64,000 nucleotides of DNA, taken from the NCBI GenBank assembly GCA_037576195.1, contig CM075102.1, positions 48,418,745-48,482,744 on the forward strand, read 5' to 3'. This stretch comes from Phytoseiulus persimilis. Taxonomy: Eukaryota > Arthropoda > Arachnida > Mesostigmata > Phytoseiidae. Positions 38,033-50,980 of this stretch are shown one piece after another. The notes beneath the pieces are model-generated. The model was not told the origin of the DNA and ran no database searches. It was given only the letters and a program-made list of their open reading frames with translations. Within the stretch, counting starts at the first letter, position 1, and each line of letters opens with the position of its first letter. A program made the translations under genes and the position numbers.

Positions 38033-41000
38033 TCCAATCATAAGTTATTGAAAAGTTCCTTTGAGGAGGAAAACCATCGATCGAGCCCGATATTTCGGCA
38101 ATCTGGCGAGCCGATCAACGCCTCTCGATCATCAGTGGCCAACATCACCTTTCTCATTGATTATCGAAATGTAAATGTGATTTTTCTCCCATGGCATTCC
38201 CTTTCGTTCCGTGACCTCCCATGCATGACGTCTCAAACACGAGATATCTGAGGAAATGTCGCAAAAGTTGATTGCTGGTTCCAGGAATCTCTCCTGAACT
38301 CGATCGATTCTTCTCAGGAGATTACTCAAGAAACCGTTCAACTCCGGAAACTGATGGGTCACTTGGGATTCGTTCGAGCAGTTGTCGCGCATCAATCCCG
38401 GTATCCTGTGAGCCCCTGAGGACCTACTGAGAGGATCTAGTAGACCACCTTGAATCATCCCGCGAGTTTCCTGTAGTGTTCGCTGCGGAGTTCAAGGCAA
38501 TGGGAGTAATGCTTGTCCCGTCGCAGAGTAGATCGCAAAACACAGGCACGGAGAAGAATTGCACCGAAGAATATCGTAACGAACGGTTGGTGGAAGCCAG
38601 GTTTCGCAAGCTTCCAAGTTGTCCCACACCCCCGAATAGATTCGCCACTGGTCATGAAACCCTCGAAAGTTATTTCCTGGGGCAAATTCCTCGATTCACA
38701 GGGGGTCAACTCAATGCATGCGCTGAATCGTTTGAATTTCTGAAAACCAGTGTTCTCAACGATGTCCGAGACTAAAGTATGTGCTGATCGTTTCAAACTT
38801 GATGTAAATACTTCCAGCCGTTCTGAGCTCGGGAATTCACATCATAGAAACTTTCTCAGTGAGAGTCCGCTGCTGACAACGCAGATAAAAGCATTTCTGC
38901 AATACTGTTGGAAGATCCTGTTGAGAAAAGTTGAACATTTACTGTCTCTGGCTCCCGCTCATAGATCTGATACAGCCAGGTGCCATCTGTTACACAACGC
39001 ACAGTGTCTGGCCTTTGTCAGGTTTGGAAGTAACTGCCAGGAGTTCGGCGCTGTTTCCGAAGACTTAAGATTTGTGAACAGAGGAGATTATTGCTCCAAT
39101 CTTCTTCGGAAGGGCTCTGGTTCGTGCGCCGTTACAGTTCAAGTGAAGATGTTCCCGAAGGAGATGATTGGAAGGCGATCATAGCCGTTCTGGGGCAAGA
39201 AACAAACGCGGACCTCCTCGCACGTGCAATCTGGAGGCGGCTCATTGGAATCAACCGATTGAATCACCTAGGTTATAGGTCAGAAACGCGTCAGTAACGA
39301 TGAAGCAATGGAATATACTATGGGTATTTTGCATCAACCCGGATCGTGGAAGCCCAAGTGAGCTCCCAATAGCCTTGCCAGCTTCTTGTGCAATAGGATT
39401 TCCAACAGTTAAGTCATTGAGAAGTGGGCAGCACTTCGGCGCGCCGAAGAGCTGAGGGGTCCGAATTTCTGACTCACCCAAAGATATCGGAGAACGCTAT
39501 CCGCGCGAATCTCGCACAGTGGCTCCACCCGAAATTCATGTTTCTAAGGGAAGCAACAATGCACATTCCGGGTCCGTTAACCGGCGACCCTCTTACTATT
39601 GTATTCATTCCAAAGAAGTTCATGACACAAAAGGACTCGTTGGGTAAGCGCTCCATCTGGAAACAGAGGGTCGTGACGCCGTCGGTGTTTTGAGGTGTTT
39701 CACACTCTCATATTCTAGATTATAGCTAGACTCCGCTGCCTGAGCTCGGAAGCTCGTGATTCTTCTACATCGACTCCACGGATATTCACCGGAGCAGCTG
39801 ATTTTTGGAGTCCCTCGATCGATTGTGAGCACCATTTTCAGTCCAACGACTTAGGTAAAGGTCTCCTCGATCTTTTCCAGCTGTGGGGCGTATCTCACCG
39901 AGGATATCAGACAATACAGGCGGGGACAAACGGGCGGGAGACCGATGCTGTCATCGATGATCGATCCCAAGGTCTGCTGGGAAAGTTGAGGTCAACGGCG
40001 CCCGTGGTTCTCGTCACCAGAAACCACCTTGTTGAAGAAAGTTAGAACTTTCATTTCCCGAACTGGATTGCTTTGTCTTCACAATGCTTTCGACAAAGGT
40101 GGGCGTGGATTCGAAGCTAAAAGTGTACTGTTCCAAATATCGTGGGTTCGCGCCTCTGGGATTGTGTTACGAAGCCCCTGAGAATGTTGAGATAGACAGA
40201 ATTACAATAGCACGAAGTCGATGCTTCCCGAGCGGCTCTCGCCTCACAAAAATATCCAGATCTCCTTTTCCGTGCGGTCTTTTCCGAGCTCATCGAGCTT
40301 CTGAGCATCGGAGCGGCCGCAAAAAAAGGGGATCTTCTGGCATACGAACGGCCACCAAGTCTGTAAGCAACACCTTCAAAATCCAGTCCAGAATCTTCGA
40401 GAGATCACGTGTTGCGATGTTACGCATCAGACATGTTGTGCAACGACCAGAACGAGCTGTTACAGCCACCATTGCTTGATACAATCTGCTATCATGAGAT
40501 CATCTGCTGGATTCATCGAACGAATGTCAGAATACAGGACTTCTCATGATTCTGGTTTCGGATACATCGTTATTTTGTCCGGAAACGTGAGCTTGCAAAG
40601 AACTCCTAATGACCATCCTTAAGCCGACGACTCTGACAGTGGCGGTAGTCGAGAAGAGAGGTCACCTTGGAATACGAATTCAGACCGGATCCGGAGCGGG
40701 GTGTCCACTGCAGGAATGGCTTGGAAAGCTTCCGAAGTTTTCTCAGTGGGAGTGTAAACGGCAAGGAACGCAGCGAGGGTGAGGCCAAGCTTTCTAAAGA
40801 GAGGGTTGTGAAACTTAAACTGTGCTGCGTTCGACTTACCATATCACTCAGGAGCTTTTATTCTGTCGAGAGAACAGCCAAAGTTCGTGCTCGTTCGATT
40901 TCCTGAGCATGGTTGAGAAGTTTGACTAGGAACCACGTCTCGGATAAGAATCGAAAAAGTAAGTTGAGTCTACTGGAATGTGCCATAGGTTTCCGAATAG

Positions 41001-42152
41001 CTCCTTCCCCTTGTGGTTCTGATGAGATTTCGGGAGTCTGGCAATGAATTATATCGGAGCCCTCTGTGACAATCAGCTATTTCATATCCTAACAGAAATG
41101 CTATCCGCCAAACTTGAGGCGGGGGGCACGAGATGGATGTGTTTGGCGAGGCGACGCCCATCGAAGTTCAATTCCATTTCTGAAAAAGGCTCTCGCATTT
41201 ACCTCCCGATAAGTATAGAATCCAGCCATTTCTGAGCTGTTCCCGAGGAAAAACCGTGAGAGAATCAGGTGCGCCTCGGAGCTCACCTGTGGAACTGTGC
41301 TTCCTCAAGCTACATTGGGTAACGGCTTGTATATCTTTCTCGACGCGGAATGGAATGAAACTATCTCGGGCCCGTAAGCTGTTGCGAGGGTCACCGGTGA
41401 CCGACATTCTTGAGGTTCAAAGAGAGAGAGAGAGAGTCCGAGGAAGGCCCCGGTAGAGTTTCCACTCTTAACTCGGTAATGCGAGGATGTTTGAGACTTC
41501 CCCCAACGATTCATTTTATGATTCAATCCCCGATGCGTGGAGCACGACGAGTTGACGGAAGACTGGGCGATTGCCCGAAAGTTTCTGTAGAAGCACCACT
41601 CTCTTCGTTTCCCTTTCCACGCGAGCTCTGTTTTCTCAATAGCTGAGTCGATTCGCACGTTTCCGGACTGGGGAGTCGGGGATCTCTCTTGAAAGTGTTG
41701 AGTCCGTGAACTTCCTAGCGGTGTGTTGCGCCCTCGTTGCTCAGCGATGGGCTCTCGGATGAAGGGATATCTAATGCAGCGAGTATTCCGCGTGAATAAT
41801 GAGACTTCCGAAGAATGAACTCTTGCGCAGCGGGCAACGCTTCATTCCATTAGGGTTCGCCGTTCGGTAATGATTCACAGCGATCTTTGGCTGATTATTC
41901 AAAATGCTCGAACAAATTTTCATTGAAATGATTCCTGGACTCTATTTCCTGAATCCGAAACGCAAAGGATTGCGTATCTCACCGAGCTGGACTCAACATT
42001 CTTGGCGCAAGATCTGAACATTGTCTCGGGAGGGTTCGGGCACATTCTAGAATTAATCAAGCGAAATCGAGGACACTCCCGAAAGATGAGGCCATGGCGC
42101 GAGAAATGTCTAGAACGCCCGATCTAATGTTGATGTTTCAGTTTACAGTGTG
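38033..42152. other. Intergenic, no recognised genes
   Basis: Contains a (GA)n run at about 41420-41436 and an exon-like frame at about 39480-39643. A short peptide resembling the end of a Ty3-type integrase near 39.78 kb was not called. Confidence 0.35.
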
Positions 42153-43258
42153 ATGTGCGCCCTCTTCAGAAATGCCCTCCTTTACGCTATCCTGCTGCCG
42201 GCCACGCACCCGTCCCTCATTTACGATACAGCCGTGAGTAGCTTAGTTGAGGCAGAGAAGCACATTACGCACTTTTATGGAGAGAGCGCCCAATAATGTC
42301 CCCATTGTATAAAGCTCCTTAGAAACCTCAGTTGAACTTGACATGCTCGCTCTCTTGCCGTTCGACGAGCGCTTCTTTCCGTCACGATCTGTCAGAATCT
42401 GGAATAATCCGAGTAGAAAGCCTTTAGTGATTCAGTCAGCGACTGGTCTTTCACATACTCATAGTGTGGAACCACCGTCTCATGAAAACAGACGTAGTTT
42501 CCCTGTACTGAACCGATATACCTCATTGTCAGGAGGACCGCCCCATTCTCTTCTAGGAATGTAGTTTGGACCGCTGGCACGGTCGTGGGGGTTCCCGTTC
42601 CGAGTCATACATGCTTTCAGAGGAATCCTAACGTTTATTGAAAGAATTTTATTATCCAAAAGAAGGACAGCGCGGTAATCAGCCCGAGCAAGACTTTTGA
42701 GTTTGCCTACGAAACCCGCGACGAAGAAGGTAATATGAAGATGCATCGAGAAGTTCAAGACCACATGGGTCACCGGAAAGGAACCTATGGCTATCGGAAC
42801 TCGAATGGGCTCTACCGGTAAGCAACGAAATTAACTAGATCGAGAAGTTGGCAGAAGTCCGCCCAAACTCCAACATTCAACCTCTTTTTCCTCGCCTCAG
42901 GTTTGTTGACTACATTGCCGATAACTTCGGGTACCGCGTGACAGTCAGAACAAACGAGCCAGGAACCAGCTCTGTCCTCGGCGCGCATGTGACCGTGCAA
43001 TCGAACCCGGGCCCGGATGCTCCCGAGGACACGGAGTTCCACCGACCCCGGTCTGCTCCGATCTCGGAACGCATTCCTCTGATTCCACTCAGGTCTTCGC
43101 GAGCTTCGGGCGGAACCTCTCCACGGAGCCTACTCTTGCAATCGGCCGTTCTTTTCCCAGCTCCGCCAATGATAAGACCTCCAAGGTACAAGCCCAGATC
43201 GGTTCGCGTCGCATCGTCGAACTTCATAGAGGCAGCATTCCGGAAAACTCGTATTTGA
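42153..43258 (+). CDS. RR-type cuticle protein (chitin_bind_4), three coding exons
   Basis: Exons are 42153-42233, about 42666-42817 and 42901-43258 (stop TGA). Joined they give 591 nt, 196 aa, with phases 0 and 2 matched. Exon 1 encodes a secretion signal (MCALFRNALLYAILLPATH) and ends at a consensus GTGAGT. Exons 2-3 encode the Rebers-Riddiford domain over about residues 36-95: TFEFAYETRD, then HREVQDHMGHRKGTYGYRNS, NGLYR split by the intron, and FVDYIADNFGYRVTVRTNEP. The domain binds chitin in the exoskeleton (family knowledge); the RTNEPGT ending is typical of arachnid members. The tail is Pro/Ser/Arg-rich and low in complexity. The acceptor of exon 2 is weak; 42663 would be equally in frame. 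AATAAA at 43505-43510 may be its poly(A) signal. Confidence 0.87.
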
Positions 43259-43504
43259 CTTCATCACCATCGAGTACTGTCGCTGTGCTATTTATTGGAT
43301 GATCCTGTAGCAATGGCCCTCTCTCAAGTTCCCCTTTGAAATTTGAACTTCACTCTTGTACAAAGTCAACCTTGAAAAACGAGATGTAATCGGGGAGCGG
43401 AACTTCATATCGCTGTCAGCGTCTCATTCCGCTCCCTTATGCGAAAGTAGGTTGGGAGGGCCGTCGACAGAACTGAAGTTGTGAAATCTTGCTCAGTCAG
43501 AGTT

Positions 43505-43510
43505 AATAAA
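43505..43510 (+). promoter_or_regulatory. Possible polyadenylation signal of the cuticle gene
   Basis: AATAAA lies about 250 bp downstream of the cuticle-protein stop codon, on the same strand. Confidence 0.35.
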
Positions 43511-44298
43511 ATGCCAACTCCGTAGCAATATTGTTGAGCAGCAAGAATTACCCGCGATTTGACCATGATCAAATGAGAGGTTATAGAACTTTAAGAATGC
43601 AGTAGAACGACTTGGAGCAGAACCGATGCTCCTGAGACCCAGTTTGGAATTTCCACCAGCTAATTGAAATGTGTCTCGTTCCAAGAACCCCCCTCTAGGG
43701 ACACCAGAGAGATCGGTGAGCAACCACCCATCGATGGAAATACCCGCTTCCGCTTTACTTTGTATGGAGGAACCGTGACACACCTAATCTATGAGTAAAA
43801 CGATGCTCAATACGCAGATGAGTATCTCCTCCGAAGACTGCACCCGGGAAGGAAATCAGGGACCCCCTGATAGTGTCCTACCTTCTCTTGCGCGTGCGTC
43901 GTGTTTCGTTGAGAAACACAGGTGAGCTTGGGGACAGGAGCGGTGCGGTGCGGTGATGAAACGAGGTATCTGCTCGATATTCCGAGAGTCTACATTGACT
44001 CCGTTCTCACTCCTTCCAATCCAAACGAACATCAAGAAGATATTCACCAGCGTTACATGCCGCTCCTTGAAGGCCAGTGTCTCTTGCCCTGGCCTTCTAT
44101 GAAATTCAACGGAGCCACCTTCGTAAGTTTGCGATCCTGAAGAAAAATGAAGTACGGAATGGGGTCGCTCATTGGTCTGATTGGTCCGCACTTTTCGAGA
44201 GTTTCTTTCTCATGATTGTGACAGTCCTAAGATAATTCCTCGGCGACTCTCACTCCAAGGTGTCGCTCCTGTTCTATTTATATATATATGTCCTGAGC

Positions 44299-45895
44299 GC
44301 GTTGCCGGAACTAGGGAGAGCATTGGGCAAGAGAACCGGAGACGTTATAATTGACAGCTTGATCGTAGAAAGCTAAGGAATCCAATAAACTGACGCGTCG
44401 CTCGCGTATTCTCCATACCAGGAGAAGACGGTGGAATTGGATTATCTCAGATCTGAATCTGGTCCCTCATAAGTGGGGGTCGCAAAAGTCCACGAGTCCA
44501 GGACGCGGAATTTCGGATTCGAGTTTGAATCCTAAAATCTCTGATCCTGAGCTGGTTATGACCAGAATCGGAGACTGATCGTGATTGGGGTCGATCGATT
44601 TCCAGGCTCTTCCAAAAGCTGCTGCTCCTGTCTCGCTTTGGTATAGACTTTCCGGGACTCGGAAGGTACGATACTTTCCACATGATCTGAGTGCAGAATT
44701 GGAGACAATGAGCCAATAGGAGAATTCGATCTGACAGATGTCCAAAACCACCATCGCACCGCTAAGCTCGCAGTCCGCCCATTGGATGAACATCCTGCTC
44801 GATCGTTTCATCATGCAGAACAGGCTCTGTATCTTACCGTGGATCAAAATCGGGGATTGCAGAGACCCGCGAGTCCCAGTCTAGGCGATTGCGCGGAATC
44901 TCGTATATCGTTACTTCTGTTTCCACAGACTAGCGAGCGCCGTTAGTCGCTCGAGTCGGCCGACGTGCTGGCTGGCTGGAATTGTAGGGGTGGCCCTCTC
45001 ATTGTCACGGGAGAAGGTTGCTCAGGAGGAGCCTTTCTTTGAAGCAGAAACTACTCTCTCGTCACAGGAAGAAGTCAAGCAGTGGCTCGCGAAACAATGC
45101 CGATTTCTCTGTCCCTGGCCCTGAATATAAGACGCAACTCGTACTGATCCTCAGAGAGTTCCCATAGTTTGGAGTTTTCACACAAGATGGAAGTTTTAAG
45201 TTTTCCAGCCTGATCGAGCCACTCGTTCAGAAGAACTCAGTCAATATTATTGTACGTACAGTATAGATTGATGAATATGATTGATCAAAATCTTCATTCT
45301 AATTCGATATCCTGCACTGCGAAAAACATGTTTCGGTGGATTGAATCTGTTCTGACCTGACTCCATCGATGCAGCGTGGGAGCGAGATCTACCCGAGATT
45401 GGAGTCGGTCAAGTCCCGTGCTCTCCTAGAACAGTTGCTTCTGTCTCGCTATAAAATAGACTCTCCTGGTCTGATCCTGCTCTGGCTCATTTTGGTCTAC
45501 TGAGCTCAGAGCTTCTTAGGATTTCGGTCCAGTGATTCGACTGTCTTGAGACCTCGCGCCTCGGAGAACGTAATCTGACGTCGTTAATGAAACTGCAGGC
45601 AGGCGGACGTTCGAAGTCTTCAACTTCGCGTCCTGGACTCGGGCTCGAGTTCGCGTCCGCCAATCGAAATTATTCGCGTTATTATTCCGGAACAATCTGA
45701 GTGCTTCAAGGTTCGTGAGATTTTTCTTCCGCCGTGACTATATATAACAGAAACCAGGGGAGTTTCCTGGGAGGTCACCAAGGCGGCGAACTCAACCCCA
45801 AAAGGGAAGTTCCGAAGAGGAACTAGTCGAATCGGATATTTTCATGGGGTTCAAATTAAACTCAACAAGTGATTGAGCTGCCGGAAGATTCATCG
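44299..45895. repeat. Unclassified dispersed repeat, copy A, with insertion
   Basis: 44299-44855 and 45655-45895 together parallel copy B at 46455-47012 in the same order and orientation, for example CTGCTCGATCGTTTCATCATGCAGAA here and CCGCTCGATTGTTTCATACCGCGGAA in B. About 0.8 kb (44853-45667) is present only in this copy. The minus strand of both copies has related frames (HGKIQSLFCMMKRSS here, YGKIQSVFRGMKQSS in B). Confidence 0.65.
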
Positions 45896-46454
45896 AGGGA
45901 ACAAAGACTGCTCCTGACAAAGACTGAGTTTCGAGGAGATGAGTTCTTGACTACTCCACAATCGACCTGTCCGGTTCGATGAGCTTTATAGTTGACCGAA
46001 TTCAAATCGAATTTTCTGCTCTCTCCCTCGAATCGCATGCGATAAACGCTGGAAGACTTCCGGAGCTTTTTCTCCCGATCGTTCGGGTGCGCTTCTCGCT
46101 TGCACGCGCATCGGCGGGTTCGTGTTCAATGTCCCGATGGGGTCCGTATCCACAAAGCCACGTATTCCCTATAAGCTTCCTGCCAACCATCCCGGAGCTG
46201 TCTTTCCACCTGAAATCTTGACGGTTGCCTCAGCTGTGCCTAGCTCTCGATCCGCTCTCTCGTCCTCGTTTTCCCGTCGTATCCGCTCGCTGGTGGCATT
46301 CAGGTTGATCGAAACAACGCACGTTGATACCAGTAGTGATACTGGGCCGAAACGCCCTTTCAAAGATTTCGCCTTCGGGTAACAAAGAGCCTTATATTCC
46401 ACGGTGGACTGCTAAGAGTTTCAAGTGTTGAGGCATGTTGCAAGTCTCTCGCCC

Positions 46455-47012
46455 CAAGCCCGTTGCCATCGCAGGAACGGGGAGAGGGCTTCGGTGCATT
46501 GAGCAACAAGATCGGCGAGCTTACAGTCGATGGATTGACTCGAGAACGCAGAGTGCTCTGATAAGCTGAGTTGACGTTTGTTCATTCTCCATACCAGCGG
46601 CAAAAGGTAAAGTTCAATTTCCTCAGATCTTGAACGGGCCTCTCACGAGGTGCCATACTTCGCCGACCATGCGAGCGCAGAGCTTGAGACAGCGATCCAG
46701 AAGAACCGTTCCATCGGACAGTTCCCAACGCATGGGTTGAGGTTTGCGCATTGGTTGAGCACTCCGCTCGATTGTTTCATACCGCGGAATACGCTCTGGA
46801 TCTTTCCGTAGATTAATATTATTCTCCTTATGATTTCAAGACGATTCAAGTGCTCAACGGTTTGTGAGACTTTGATCCGCCCTGATTGGAGATAACGGAA
46901 CCCAGACGAGACTCCCGGAAGGTAACAGGGTACTGAATTTGAGCTGTTGAAACCGTATATTTCCATATGCATTCGAGTTGAGCTCTTTTGGTTATTGAGC
47001 TGCCAGGAGTAT
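46455..47012. repeat. Unclassified dispersed repeat, copy B
   Basis: About 560 bp parallels copy A from CGTTGCC...GGGAGAG near 46461 to TTGAGCTGCCAGGAG near 47010, with identity of roughly 65-70% by eye. No terminal repeats or transposase were recognised, so the class is unknown. Confidence 0.65.
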
Positions 47013-47529
47013 AACCAGGGTCGGGGCTCCGAGGTGTGGACCTGCTTCGGTGTGACTTAGAGTATTCTGGTCGGTTGGGAAGAATATTAAAGGTTTCTCA
47101 AACACAGAATGCGGGAACGCAAAAGCTGCTCACCGTGATGGAATTTCATCCCAACTCCTTCATAAACGTCCGAGCGGCCAACATCACGATGTTCGAATCA
47201 AAACGAGGCTCAGACACTGTATTGCAGTGTGCGGTCTTTGCCATGTCATGATGGCAGGTGTCGGCACTCTACTCCGGGCAGAGGAGTTCCAGCAGTTCCC
47301 CCCAGTCTAATGTTCCATTCAAGAAGAGTCGAAAGCGAGTTACCGATCAGACACAGACTGCTCCAACCTGCCTCTGGTGTTATCAACAGACAATCCGGGC
47401 AAGATGGCAACACATCAAAAGAACTCAGAGAATGTGGGACAAAGGAGCAGAGAAGCTACCCCCATTATTTAGAACGGACCAACCAAGCTGGCTTGAGTAA
47501 AGAACCCAAGGTCGAGTTCTCACGAGCCC

Positions 47530-50300
47530 TCCGCATCGATGCCACAAGTCGACATTCTCTTCATAAGCGAGTCTTGGTGCAAGCCAGACCGCATCAGCGA
47601 TGCTGAGCTATCTATGAACGGTCACTTCTCTGTCTTTCGCAAGGATCGTCTGGGCACCAAACCCGGTGGCGGTGTTTGCCTTCTTTGCCGCAACTCCTTA
47701 CTCTGTAACTCCGTCCAATTCATGGGCACTAGCGAGATCTGCGCCGTGGACCTAACGGTCTCTGAATCGGCCTACCGTCTCATATCCTGCTATCATCCTC
47801 CATACAGTGAAACCTCCAGAGAGAGCCTGTTGCGTATCCGCTCACTCAACGAGGATCTTGAATCACTTCTCAGGACTGAGGCCACCGTTTTGTGCTGCGG
47901 AGACTTCAATCTGCCTAACCTAAATTGGTCAACTCTGTCGTGCCCAACAGCTGGCAATGATGACGAATACTCTTGCGAGGAACTTTTCCGGGATAATATG
48001 CTATCGTATGGACTCTCCCAACTCGTCTCCCAACCTACTCATCGCGGCGGTAATCTACTCGATCTTGTCTTCTCCGACGACCCTGATTCTATCATGAACT
48101 TGGAGGTTCTTCAAGCTCCTATTAAATCGGACCACTTTTGCCTATCCTTCTACATAATCTCTCGGCGAGAGATCTCTTACTCCAACGTCCGGAGAAGAGA
48201 CTTTAAGAAAGCCGACTTTGAGGCAATTACCGACCACCTCCTATCGATGCCCCGGGATGATATTGCCTCTGGTGACAACGTGGACGCGGAGTCTCTCTAC
48301 TCTCTTCTCGTCAGGTTGCTGGAAGATCTGCAGGGAGAGTCCGCTAACCGCTGTTGAGGAGCTCACGTGTGGAGACCACATCGACGGCAAGGAGGATGCT
48401 GTGAGCAGTCCGCCAGTGATCACGGAACGACAGTGCGCAGCTTACGGAACGCCGAGAGGAACGTCTGCTGCTGTGCTCGACCTTCGTCCCACTAAGAAAT
48501 TCCTCTCCAAAACCCCATCGCCTCTCTAACCACATCTCTTCTCTTCTTGACCGACTGGCCGATGTCCCGGCTGAGGACTCTGAACACCAACAATCCATCA
48601 TTGGTCAACTCGAAAAACTTGTCTTACGCGAACGTGCTGCCGTCGAGACTCGTATAGCCTCCTCTAGAAACTCGAAGGACTTCTTTCGATACTCTAGAAA
48701 CCGCATCGGAGGTTCGCGGGAAAACGCCCCCATCGAGTCGGCCGATGGCTCGATCCACACTTCCGCGGCTTCCACCGCGGAGCTCTTCGCCAAATACTTT
48801 GCCTCCATGTTCAAACCGGACGATGGCTCTCCTGCTCCCCAGAGTGCGCAAAACCCCCTCGGTCCGCGCCTGGCCCTTTCCGAAGTCGACGAACTCACTG
48901 TATACAACGCTCTCAAATCTCTAGGATGTAAGCTAACCGTCACCCCCGATGGTCTTCCCCCATATTATTTTTCCAGACCGCTCTGGGCCTGGCAAAACCT
49001 CTCCAGCTCGTCTTCAATCTCTCTCTGGAGAGTTGCACCGTCCCATCGGCCTGGAAGAGAGCCTACGTAACCCCGATCTTCAAATCTAAGGGCAAGAAGT
49101 CTGATATGAAGAACTATCGCCCTATCTCTATCACTGTTGTAGCTAGCTAGGTCCTTGAGAAAATCATCGCCGATCGCATCTACGGACATTGCGAGGGGCA
49201 TGGTCTCTTCGACAAACAACAGTTTGGGTTTCGCCGGAGGCGATCTACTGTCATGCAGCTGACGGATACCCTGAATCATTGGCTGACTGCGATAAACGAG
49301 AGGGCGGCGAGGATCGACACCATATACATCGATTTCCGTGCTGCGTTCGACGTCGTCAATCATCGACTTCTACTTTCCAAACTACCTCACTTCGGCATCC
49401 CTCCTGCTCTCTGTGCATGGTTCGCCAGCTTCCTCGAATCTCGCACCTTCTGTGTACGGATCGGTGACTCCCTTTCCCGGTGGTTCCCCTCCTCCTCGGG
49501 GGCGCCTCAGGGAAGTGGTGTCGCCCCACTACTGTTTCTTCTGTTCACCACTGACCTTCAATATGAAATTGAGGAGGGCGTCTCTCACAGAACTTATGCC
49601 GATGACACTAAGATCTTCGCGGATGTCTCAGAGGCACGGGGAAAACTCGCTCTGCAACGCACACTGGCGAACATTGATCACTGGGCCACCCGCTGGAAAC
49701 TTATGATCTCAACGTCCAAATCGGCCTGTCTACATATTCTTCACTATGACCCATCAACCTACATACTCGACGGCCAGAACATACCTGAGGTCGATCGCGT
49801 TAGGGACTTGGGGGTCCTCATCTGCTCTAACCTCAAGCCGGAGCCTGCACATCCTTGACGCCATCGCACGCGCGGGCAAGCTGGCAAACTTCGTCATCAG
49901 AGCGTTTGTGTGCAGGCGCCCAGATGTTTACTTGAAGGCCTATGAGGCACTTGTGTTGCCGACCCTTCTTTACGGTTCTCAGTCATGGAGACCGTGGAGC
50001 GCCAAGCATGTGAAGGCCCTCAATGGTTTTCAGAGGCGTTTTATACGACGTATCGCGCTCAAATGTGACGTCAACCCCGATGAGATTCCGTTGCGTGTGA
50101 TCTCTGACATGTTGGACTCGAACGACCGTCGACTCTTTCAACAGTTTGTCAAGAACCCCGACTTTTCCAACTTCCTCGAATCAAAGCGCACAAATACTCG
50201 TTCTGGTATACAATATACCATTCCACGAGCGAAGAACAACGCTATTTTCAATAGTTCCCGATGGAGAATGGCGAGAAAACTCAACAACTCTCCCATGTGA
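47530..50300 (+). pseudogene. Decayed non-LTR retrotransposon (LINE), endonuclease plus reverse transcriptase
   Basis: 47539-48357 encodes an apurinic-type endonuclease: ILFISESWCKPD, CCGDFNLPNLNW and SDHFCLSF are the conserved Glu, Asp/Asn and SDH motifs. The reverse transcriptase spans about 49050-49860: YIDFRAAFDVVNHRLLLSKL (motif A), GAPQGSGVAPLLFLLF (motif B) and YADDTKIFADV (motif C). A C-terminal part (YEALVLPTLLYGSQSW, then GFQRRFIRRIALKC) runs to 50300. Breaks: frameshift near 48350, further shifts to about 48960, in-frame TAG at 49148-49150, frameshift near 49845. The endonuclease start is truncated and ORF1 is absent. The motif set suggests a CR1/Jockey-like clade. No tail or target duplication was found. 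Not functional. Confidence 0.9.
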
Positions 50301-50980
50301 TACACTTCTCTCGTTCACCACTATCTACCTCATATGAAATCTAATAAGTTTCGAGTGCTTTACCATCAACTCTATCGATTCTATCCGCACCCCTCTTGGC
50401 TCAAAGCTCGCTGGTTGGCCAGACTGCTTTCCAAATCAGATTCGCAGTGAGTCTCGAGCATCGAATCCTTCGGTTTGAGCTAGTTCCTAGCTGGAACGTC
50501 TCCCGACTGATCGTTTGCGAACTGTCTGACCGGAGTCCGGATGAAGGAATGCTCACGTCATCGGGGAGAAATTACAATGAATATGGGTGTCATCGGCAAG
50601 CCGATTACGAGTGGAAGAATCGCGACGCCTGTCGCTGCCCCGGAACTTGGAGACACTCTTGTCGTTTGGTTCGCAAACACGCGGGACGTCTCGATCCCAT
50701 CTCTTTCTTCTTTGAGAAGGCGCTTCTTTGAGGCTCTGTCGAATAATAGAGTCCTCCGTCTTATAGCACATTCCTCCCACAGGAGTGGGGAGTGAACGGC
50801 TCAGTCCTCGTCTGTCATTGAATCAAGAATCGAAGTGTTTCTGAGTCTGTTCAGCCACCAGGGACCCGCTAGCTAGCAGTCACGTATGTGATGGGTGACG
50901 GGAGAAGAACGTTGCGAACTCGAAACATTTCCAGCGGCGAATTTATTGTGAACAAAAATTGTTCCGTTGCAGGGGTCGTA

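Noticed and set aside
39770..39850. Peptide HGYSPEQLIFG resembling the end of a Ty3-type integrase
   Set aside because: Only about 11 informative residues, no integrase catalytic core, reverse transcriptase or LTR nearby.
47229..47606. 125-codon frame just upstream of the LINE endonuclease, considered as ORF1
   Set aside because: No zinc knuckle, coiled coil or RNA-binding motif; it overlaps the start of the endonuclease frame.
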